A stretch of DNA of 26,288 bases from a virus, in the IMG/VR virus record IMGVR_UViG_3300043410_000474, positions 1 through 26,288 of that record; one strand, given 5' to 3'. How positions within the stretch are numbered: position 1 is the first letter of the stretch; each line of letters opens with the position of its first letter. The position numbers were made by a program, and so were the translations under genes. Of the stretch, positions 21,802 to 26,288 are shown piece by piece. The notes under the pieces are model-generated. The model was not told where the DNA came from. It did no database searches and worked only from the letters and a program-made list of their open reading frames with translations.

Positions 21802-22472
21802 AGTAATTCAAAGTTGCCCTTGAGTACAGTGTTACACTTGGCACGTTTACCAGTTAAATGATCCTGTACAGAATCATCCTGGAAACGATACGTGCGGATT
21901 TTATCCCCACGCATACCAGAGCCCACTTGCTCTCGGCGGTTAATAGATATGTTGGAATTATACTGCATAAGGGCTATGTTGTCAACCCTTTTCTGAATGT
22001 CTTGCATCGCTTCGTCGTAACTATTTTGACGACTGCGACATTGTGCAGTGGCAACAAGGCCAGATGGAATGTGAGTTATCCGACAAGAATTCTGATGCTT
22101 ATTGCGATGTTGACCGCCGGCACCAGTCCCGCTATACCACTCGACTTTTAAATCAGAATATGGTATAAGCACACCCGAAGATGCTTGTTCGCCGCTATCT
22201 ATGACAGCAACGGTAACGGTGCTAGTATGAACCCTTCCCTTCCGTTCAGTTGGAGGAACCCGTTGGATTCTATGACCACCACACTCGTTATTCAAGCCGG
22301 ATAAATCAGTACCCTCGACTAAGATATGAACTTCGCCAAGATACTCATTTATCAGGCGGCTAGTTCAGCCTTTACTTTGTGCAAATTTAATGTAGGCTTG
22401 TGCCAAATCTTTTACAAATAGTTTACTATCATCACCGCCTTCTGCGGCACGTATCTCAATCACTTTTTTCAT
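21792..22472 (-). CDS. RF1-type peptide chain release factor, frame interrupted by an in-frame TGA (codon 36)
   Basis: A class I release factor lacking the N-terminal domain 1. Reading from ATG 22472 (site GGAGG upstream), the first 35 codons (IEIRAAEGGDDSKLFVKDL...AQSKG) are canonical domain 2. Codon 36 is TGA (22365-22367), then the same frame continues for 190 codons with HRIQRVPPTERKGRVHTS, the GGQ loop GAGGQ at 117-121 and IRTYRF. PPT at 73-75 is the RF1-type PxT tripeptide (UAA/UAG). TGA falls where family members carry Trp (KG-W). Readthrough, recoding, mutation or sequencing error are all possible. Confidence 0.8.
22365..22367 (-). promoter_or_regulatory. In-frame TGA inside the release-factor gene (possible readthrough site)
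   Basis: GGC-TGA-ACT context. The codon before it is Gly and the family normally has Trp (TGG) here, so one G-to-A change would create the stop. Downstream translation could otherwise restart only at weak non-ATG codons such as TTG 22295. Confidence 0.5.
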
Positions 22473-22647
22473 GTGCTTTCCTCCAAAATTGTACTTCATT
22501 TAAAAATGGAACGAGTTGATCTAAAACCTTTGAGTCGAATCTTACTGTGTAATTATTGGCAGCAAAATTACGAAACTCAATAAAGTCACCATCATAAACG
22601 GCGGTCATATATTGAGACCCATCAGGTCTTACGATCTTTCGTTCCAT
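22456..22647 (-). CDS. Small protein, unknown
   Basis: A 63-residue protein with strand-like segments (YMTAVYDGDFIEFRNFAANN, YTVRFDSKVLDQLVPFLNEV), a small beta-rich fold. Its end overlaps the start of the release factor by 17 bases, so the two are coupled. Function unknown. Confidence 0.65.
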   Translation of the reverse strand: MERKIVRPDGSQYMTAVYDGDFIEFRNFAANNYTVRFDSKVLDQLVPFLNEVQFWRKAHEKSD

Positions 22648-22649
22648 CT

Positions 22650-22667
22650 ATTTACATTAGAATGTAA
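22650..22667. repeat. Inverted repeat TTTACATT-AG-AATGTAAA
   Basis: A perfect 8-bp palindrome with a 2-base centre across the stop codon of the 22657 gene. It may be an operator half-site pair or an mRNA hairpin (6-bp stem, TTCTAA loop) controlling the next small gene. Confidence 0.4.
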
Positions 22668-23232
22668 AGATTGTCACAGTACCGACAAGGATGACAATTG
22701 CGGCGGCAAACAACCATCCTGCGGCATTCTCGTCATCAACTGCTGTGCGTTGAGCACTTTCAACAACAAAGTTACCAAAGATGTTCTTATGTTCTTTGCT
22801 ATACGTAATTTTATCAGGATATGCACGTTTGAACATGAAGTAAATAAACGACAATCCAACAACCATAATAAGCAAACCGCCAAAGATATGCACTAGTACA
22901 CCACCAACCATATGCCAAACAATCAGCATCATAGTAAGTTGGCCAACTGGCGTCTTAGAAAAGTCATTGACTGCCACACCTAGTTCTTTAGCAGCACCTG
23001 CCAGTCCTTGACCAACTTGGCTACCAATCTTGACCCACTTCTCAACCTTTTCTTCACTAGGAACGACTGCGTCTTTGTTCTTGCTCGATGCATCCGCAAT
23101 TTGTTTAATAACGTCAGCCTTTTGTGCTTCGGTTAAACGACTAAATCCAGCATTAGCAACGCTGTCGGTAGTTAGTGCGGCAAATGTATTGAAGCTGAAC
23201 ATCAGTGCAAAGATTGCGATAAACTTTTTCAT
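22657..23232 (-). CDS. Exported membrane protein with a signal peptide
   Basis: A 191-residue protein. Signal MKKFIAIFALMFSFNTFAAL (probable cut after FAA), a charged helical region (AQKADVIKQIADASSKNKDA, EKWVKIGSQVGQGLAGAAKE), then membrane helices near residues 98-130 (MMLIVWHMVGGVLVHIFGGL...) and 172-190 (LFAAAIVILVGTVTIF). No recognised family. It is the second gene of the operon after Pth2. Confidence 0.7.
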   Translation of the reverse strand: MKKFIAIFALMFSFNTFAALTTDSVANAGFSRLTEAQKADVIKQIADASSKNKDAVVPSEEKVEKWVKIGSQVGQGLAGAAKELGVAVNDFSKTPVGQLTMMLIVWHMVGGVLVHIFGGLLIMVVGLSFIYFMFKRAYPDKITYSKEHKNIFGNFVVESAQRTAVDDENAAGWLFAAAIVILVGTVTIFTF

Positions 23233-23241
23233 TTCAAATCC

Positions 23242-23625
23242 TTAAAATAGGGGTAAATGTTTACAAATAGCATCAACCCGATCTTCACGATCAGGACCAA
23301 CTGCTACTGCTGTTAGTGTAGCAACACCGTGGAACTCTGTCAAGCCTGCATCTTTAATTAAACTACAAATTAATCCAGCATCTTTAGCTTTGTTGTAAAT
23401 TTCCAACAATTCTTCTTCTGTGTTTACATATACACAGATCTTTTTAAAACGACCAGTTAGCCAGGGAGCCATGCGCTCGTCGTTCAAATCCAAAACCAAC
23501 TTGTCACCGTCTTGTTTCGCTTGTCCAAGAATTGCACCCAAAGACGCATGTGCGCCCTGAGCAATATATTTGCCCTTACGCATTTCCTTAAACTTACGCA
23601 TTACAATTACTTGTTTGTGTTCCAT
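23242..23625 (-). CDS. Peptidyl-tRNA hydrolase, Pth2 (archaeal/eukaryotic type)
   Basis: A 127-residue Pth2-type enzyme that frees tRNA from peptidyl-tRNA that has dropped off ribosomes. The signature runs HKQVIVMRKFKEMRKGKYIAQGAHASLGAI (K-M-x-x-G-K-x-x-A-Q-x-x-H-A), then WLTGRFKKICVYV, and IKDAGLTEFHGVATLTAVAVGP (DAGxTE...T...GP). Bacteria normally use the unrelated Pth1. ATG 23625 is chosen over a GTG three codons upstream. It begins the long operon, downstream of the Ro-like gene's terminator. Confidence 0.88.
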   Translation of the reverse strand: MEHKQVIVMRKFKEMRKGKYIAQGAHASLGAILGQAKQDGDKLVLDLNDERMAPWLTGRFKKICVYVNTEEELLEIYNKAKDAGLICSLIKDAGLTEFHGVATLTAVAVGPDREDRVDAICKHLPLF

Positions 23626-23636
23626 AATTTTCACTC

Positions 23637-23664
23637 AAAAAAATAGGCCCCTAAAGGCCTATTT
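23637..23664 (-). terminator. Intrinsic terminator after the Ro-like gene
   Basis: AAATAGGCC-TTTAGG-GGCCTATTT followed by more T: a perfect 9-bp stem with a U-run on the minus strand. It lies between the Ro-like and Pth2 genes. Confidence 0.9.
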
Positions 23665-23671
23665 AAACTAC

Positions 23672-25087
23672 TTAGGCCAACTTGTAACGGTCAACCATAA
23701 CTGTTTTTCGCATGATGCCTTCTGGAGTGAATTCACTCATGTCAGCTTGCAACAATGCCTTCATGATGCTTGGGCTGAACCCTGACACCAATGCAGCACC
23801 GCTCTTATCTGCCTTAACAGGAACGTTGTCGCTACTGTTAATGTTCCAGAAAACAACTTGTGGGACAGTGTAACCTGCCGCAACATACTTGCGTTCGATC
23901 ATCTGCATTGCAGAGTCGTTGTGTTCAACGCAACCGTTGAACTGCATGTCACTCAAGATCAACAGCATCTCTGGCATTTCTGCTTGAGGTACGTTGCCCT
24001 TGACCGCAACATCAAGAATCTTCTCAAATGCTGCGTGGAGGTTGGTACTCATTCCCCACTTGCTACGAACCATTTGGTCCATCTTTTCAACAATGTTACC
24101 CTTTAGGGTCAACAGTTCTGGAGATGAACTGAAAGTTAGGAACGTGTCCTTGAACTTACCTTGGTTCTTTTCAGCCAAGTACAAGCCTAGGCTGACCGCA
24201 ACATCCATACAAGTTGTGGTGCTCTTTCCACCTGCTGGGCAGCACATGGAACCGCTAACGTCAACCAATGGAAGAATGTTAGCATCACCAACAAAGTTTG
24301 GCAAAGCATTCCATTGAGCCACAATGTGGTCAAGTTCTGTCTTACCATAGTTGTTGCTGTAAGAGTTGATACCCTTCAACACGTCATATGGGTAAACTGC
24401 TGCGGCGTTAACCTTAACAGTTGGGTCTTCACCCTTTACCAATGCTGCAACATACTCAGCGAACTTTGTAGTGTTGCGGTTGAATGCCTTCTTGTAACGT
24501 GCGCTAGCAACGCTAGGTACGTGACTGAAGTTGATGCTGTCCCAATCTTGGGCACACATCTGAGTTTCAACAACATTTGTAAGAGCAACAAGGCTCTTAC
24601 GATACTGCTTTGGAGTCATTCCAAAGAACTCGCGAACTTCACGAGCAACTTGACCCTTACGAGGAGTCCACTTTGCTGCCAAGCCGTTTGATGCACGGAG
24701 TGCGTCACCCAACATGGTGTAAGCGGCCTTCTTCATTTCGGGGGTCTGGAAGACAAAAATGTCATCCCAGCGGCCAAGTTCAGGTACCTTAGCCAACATA
24801 GCCTTAGCTGTGTCAACGTCGGTTTTTTCTAGATGAACTAGAATGTCACGGAAGAGTTGGCGTTCACCAGCACCACCGCGAGCATCACGTGCCCAAAGGG
24901 CAACACGCAATGCCAAGTCCTTGTCTTCCACATAAGCTGCGGTGAAGGCAGGGACGATATCTTTGCCACGGCTTGCGCCGATGTTGTAAAACAAGTCAAC
25001 AACCTTGCTAGCGGTTGACTTACGTGCCTTCATACCATTGGTAGTAAGGGCTTCTTGATTTGCTACTGCGTTTACAAAAGTGTTCAT
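23672..25087 (-). CDS. Ro60/TROVE-like protein with vWA domain (DUF2828-type)
   Basis: A 471-residue protein. The first ~265 residues are helical repeats with DUF2828/TROVE-style blocks (ARDARGGAGERQLFRDIL at 67-83, VPELGRWDDIF at 101-111, KWTPRKGQ at 139-146). The C-terminal von Willebrand A domain has a full MIDAS: DVSGS at 276-280, T348 in GMSTNL, and D380 in ILSDMQ. Ro proteins are RNA chaperones: the helical ring binds misfolded RNA and Y RNA. This gene follows a 1.2 kb structured RNA region with tRNA mimics, supporting RNA binding. Start has GAGGA eight bases upstream. Confidence 0.75.
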   Translation of the reverse strand: MNTFVNAVANQEALTTNGMKARKSTASKVVDLFYNIGASRGKDIVPAFTAAYVEDKDLALRVALWARDARGGAGERQLFRDILVHLEKTDVDTAKAMLAKVPELGRWDDIFVFQTPEMKKAAYTMLGDALRASNGLAAKWTPRKGQVAREVREFFGMTPKQYRKSLVALTNVVETQMCAQDWDSINFSHVPSVASARYKKAFNRNTTKFAEYVAALVKGEDPTVKVNAAAVYPYDVLKGINSYSNNYGKTELDHIVAQWNALPNFVGDANILPLVDVSGSMCCPAGGKSTTTCMDVAVSLGLYLAEKNQGKFKDTFLTFSSSPELLTLKGNIVEKMDQMVRSKWGMSTNLHAAFEKILDVAVKGNVPQAEMPEMLLILSDMQFNGCVEHNDSAMQMIERKYVAAGYTVPQVVFWNINSSDNVPVKADKSGAALVSGFSPSIMKALLQADMSEFTPEGIMRKTVMVDRYKLA

Positions 25088-25097
25088 GTGTGTTTTC

Positions 25098-25605
25098 CTC
25101 AGGTTACAATTAAAAATGTTTGCTGTTAATAACCTATTAACAGGATGATCGGAACGGTAGCTTATTTTCTGCTCTACCCCATCCCCAGTATATCGGTTCA
25201 GTCCCTAGAGCCTAGCTGTCCTTGTGTCTGCGACAGCGCATATATGTCTTTCCATAAGTCGGCAGTTCCGTTGATGTCTAGCCTAGGACTAGATGCTCTA
25301 AGTATCCTTAGAGGTAATACAAATTTCTCTGTACTACAGCTTTCCGGGCCATCGTCTACTGCATTAGTTGGCGTTAGTATTTTAAATTGCTGTAATCATC
25401 CAATTTAACAGAATCGTTGTCTACTTTTTGTTTTTATCGAGGAGACTAATCGAAACTCCTCTATCTAGTTTGATCTTCAAGTATAACCTTCAATGCACTC
25501 GGGCGAACCTCTGCGCTCCAATTATACCCAATCTTACTAGCGTTCCATAGTATTAATATGATTGCTGTACCGATTCTAAAACTTCTTAGTAGTGTTACCT
25601 ACTAT
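25098..25605 (-). ncRNA. Long structured leader or separate RNA upstream of the Ro-like gene
   Basis: About 500 nt without a convincing reading frame, transcribed from the promoter at 25612. Perfect hairpins follow one another: GTATAA...TTATAC (25527-25481), GAGGAG...CTCCTC (25461-25439), CTCTAAG-GATA-CTTAGAG (25313-25296), TCTAG...CTAGA (25293-25277), GCTGTC...GACAGC (25237-25215) and CTGTTAATA-GGT-TATTAACAG (25143-25123). The last lies just before the Ro-like ribosome-binding site. Confidence 0.5.
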
Positions 25606-25611
25606 TCTTCT

Positions 25612-25640
25612 ATTATGACATCTTTTATTCTAAATGTCAA
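25612..25640 (-). promoter_or_regulatory. Sigma70 promoter upstream of the structured leader and Ro-like gene
   Basis: TTGACA, 17 bases, CATAAT (one mismatch). The start would be near 25605, giving a leader of about 515 nt before the Ro-like start codon. It lies about 20 bases after the end of the tRNA-like element at 25659-25753. Confidence 0.75.
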
Positions 25641-25658
25641 CTAATTTCGATGCAATGC

Positions 25659-25753
25659 AGGATACTTTTATACAAGCCGAAGCCTGTTTAAAGGATTTGA
25701 ACCTTTTATTGCCATGAGCAAATTAACCAATTAGGTGTTGCTGTAAGTATCCT
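25659..25753 (-). ncRNA. Compact tRNA-like RNA, candidate Y-RNA-like element
   Basis: A 95-nt element closed by a perfect 9-bp stem (AGGATACTT/AAGTATCCT). Inside, in order: a D-loop-like AATTGGTTAATT (25732-25721), a mini-hairpin TTGC-TCATG-GCAA (25721-25709), a perfect T-arm AAAGG-TTCAAAT-CCTTT (25706-25690), and a hairpin CAGGC-TTCG-GCTTG (25686-25673). There is no normal anticodon arm, and an insertion sits between the T-arm and the closing stem. This resembles bacterial YrlA/Y RNAs, which carry a tRNA-like module on a long stem. It might also be a degenerate tRNA. Confidence 0.55.
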
Positions 25754-25762
25754 AAAAAGGAC

Positions 25763-25887
25763 AGGTTAGTTTGTTGCCAGATTTTTTTTCGCCATGATCT
25801 AGCTAACATGCGCGATAGTGTGCCCTTGCGGACAGCACCACCAGTGGATGCGATTATTAGTCGCTAATGGTTTGCTGAACCTAACCT
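25763..25887 (-). ncRNA. Structured RNA element closed by a 7-bp stem
   Basis: AGGTTAG (25887-25881) pairs with CTAACCT (25769-25763), with a possible G-U and A-U extension. Inside are GCGA-CTAATAA-TCGC (25864-25850) and TGTCC-GCAA-GGGCA (25834-25821) with a GNRA loop. It ends 9 bases before the tRNA-like element. Confidence 0.4.
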
Positions 25888-25903
25888 ATAACTGATTGAG
25901 CTT

Positions 25904-25975
25904 CCTGTTGACGTAGATCTCGTCACTCTGTCTTACCCTTTCGGTTACTTACTACTCAGGGCAGCAAGCTACAGG
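25904..25975 (-). ncRNA. Structured RNA element next to tRNA-Cys
   Basis: CCTGT (25975-25971) pairs with ACAGG (25908-25904). Inside are CC-GAAA-GG with a GNRA loop and TGACG...CGTCA. AGCTT and AAGCT flank the pairing in an order that would allow a pseudoknot. It starts 12 bases after tRNA-Cys. Confidence 0.35.
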
Positions 25976-25986
25976 TTCTCAAAACT

Positions 25987-26064
25987 TGGAGCAACGGGAG
26001 GGATTTGAACCCCCGGTTTTACGGATTTGCAATCCGTTGCATTGGGCCTCTCTGCCACCGTTGC
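25987..26064 (-). tRNA. tRNA-Cys(GCA) with encoded CCA
   Basis: Acceptor GCAACGG/CCGTTGC (perfect), discriminator T and CCA encoded at 25989-25987. The anticodon arm ACGGA-TTGCAAA-TCCGT gives GCA (26030-26028) with T33 and A37. The T-arm is GGGGG-TTCAAAT-CCCTC. A normal-looking, probably functional tRNA lying between structured non-coding elements. Confidence 0.92.
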
Positions 26065-26081
26065 ATTGATGAATTTGTAGT

Positions 26082-26140
26082 TTGGCATCCTCAGGTTTAT
26101 TGCCAATGTTTAGACGTACAGAGCCGGACTTCCTTACGTC
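26082..26140 (-). ncRNA. Two hairpins upstream of tRNA-Cys
   Basis: GACGTA...TACGTC (26140-26113) with a 16-base loop AGGAAGTCCGGCTCTG, then TTGGCA...TGCCAA (26106-26082). The first loop superficially resembles the RNase P P4 region, but no other RNase P parts follow. They look like parts of a larger folded RNA. Confidence 0.35.
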
Positions 26141-26197
26141 GAGTTCTTCCAGGACTTGTTACTTGAGATACTAAGCCAGCGCCATCCAATCTGGGCC

Positions 26198-26288
26198 GAT
26201 CTTCCGATCAGCTGGGAGTTGAACCCACATCTGCTTTACGTTAGTTCGACTTTCGAACATCTTGCTAACGTGCCTTTCTCTTGCTAAC
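26198..26288 (-). ncRNA. Partial tRNA-like element at the window edge
   Basis: A hairpin ACGTTAG...CTAACGT (26271-26238) with inner GTTCGA/TCGAAC pairing is followed by a T-arm-like TGGG-TTCAACT-CCCA (26227-26213). Next comes GATC-GGAA-GATC (26209-26198), a tetraloop hairpin. The order T-arm then tetraloop hairpin matches the 25659-25753 element. The 5' part lies beyond the window. Confidence 0.4.
26261..26288. repeat. Direct repeat CTTGCTAAC
   Basis: CTTGCTAAC occurs at 26261-26269 and again at 26280-26288, 19 bases apart. On the minus strand this is GTTAGCAAG twice, and the downstream copy forms part of the 7-bp stem of the tRNA-like element. Confidence 0.4.

Noticed and set aside
25145-25408. 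A plus-strand 87-codon open frame in the structured region
   Set aside because: It is the only plus-strand candidate in a window coded wholly on the minus strand, has no ribosome-binding site and overlaps several perfect hairpins; the product has no recognisable motif.
25659-25753. Elongator tRNA-Met/Ile (CAT loop)
   Set aside because: Loop CTCATGG could be read as anticodon CAU, but the anticodon stem has at most three pairs, and a 22-base insertion separates the T-arm from the closing stem.
26113-26140. RNase P RNA gene
   Set aside because: Only a P4-like motif is present; the other conserved regions are absent and the space to tRNA-Cys is far too short.
1-26288. CRISPR array or insertion sequence
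   Set aside because: No regularly spaced repeats, transposase or terminal inverted repeats were seen.

Overview
The window looks like part of the genome of a large T4-like (myovirus-type) phage of a Gram-negative, probably proteobacterial, host. All of about 50 convincing genes lie on the minus strand, in tight blocks joined by ATGA or TAATG overlaps. There is a tail-fibre-like gene, an ATP-dependent DNA ligase and a T4-type late promoter (TATAAATA). Three lipoproteins with a lipobox and sigma70 promoters close to consensus (TTGACA, 16-17 bp, TATAAT) point to a Gram-negative host. The DNA is A+T rich throughout.

Layout, read in the direction of transcription (right to left). 26288-25088: a 1.2 kb block with no convincing gene. 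It holds tRNA-Cys(GCA), a 95-nt tRNA-like RNA closed by a 9-bp stem, part of a second tRNA-like element, and many perfect hairpins. 25087-23672: a Ro60/TROVE-like (DUF2828-type) protein with a von Willebrand A domain, then an intrinsic terminator. 23625-16538: a long operon with a Pth2-type peptidyl-tRNA hydrolase, an RF1-type release factor whose frame is broken by one in-frame TGA, a SLOG protein, a dual-specificity-like phosphatase, a metallophosphoesterase, a small alarmone hydrolase, an Rnl1-like RNA ligase and a polynucleotide-kinase-like protein. 16506-14491: an aberrant long tRNA-like gene behind a perfect promoter, a secreted HExxH protein, an AbrB-like protein, translation initiation factor IF-1 and a second HExxH protein. 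14459-11029: mostly small conserved phage proteins plus a second metallophosphoesterase. 10956-9183: an envelope operon (entericidin-like and LPP20-like lipoproteins, membrane proteins) ending in ClpP. 9135-8407: a paralogue of the 14491 HExxH protein. 8361-3731: DNA ligase, a MazG-like protein and unknowns, ending at a strong terminator. 3660-1: the tail-fibre-like gene, a membrane protein, QueD, a small membrane protein and a UV-damage endonuclease (UvdE) cut by the window edge.

The theme is control of host translation and RNA. IF-1, RF1, Pth2, tRNA-Cys, a Ro-like protein, an RNA kinase/ligase pair and a (p)ppGpp-hydrolase-like protein all lie within 12 kb. The two most unusual points are the in-frame UGA at the expected Trp position of the release factor, and the Ro-like gene preceded by a large structured RNA region with tRNA mimics. 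That region recalls bacterial Y RNAs or giant ornate phage RNAs such as GOLLD. Assignments rest on reading motifs by eye; no database search was run.
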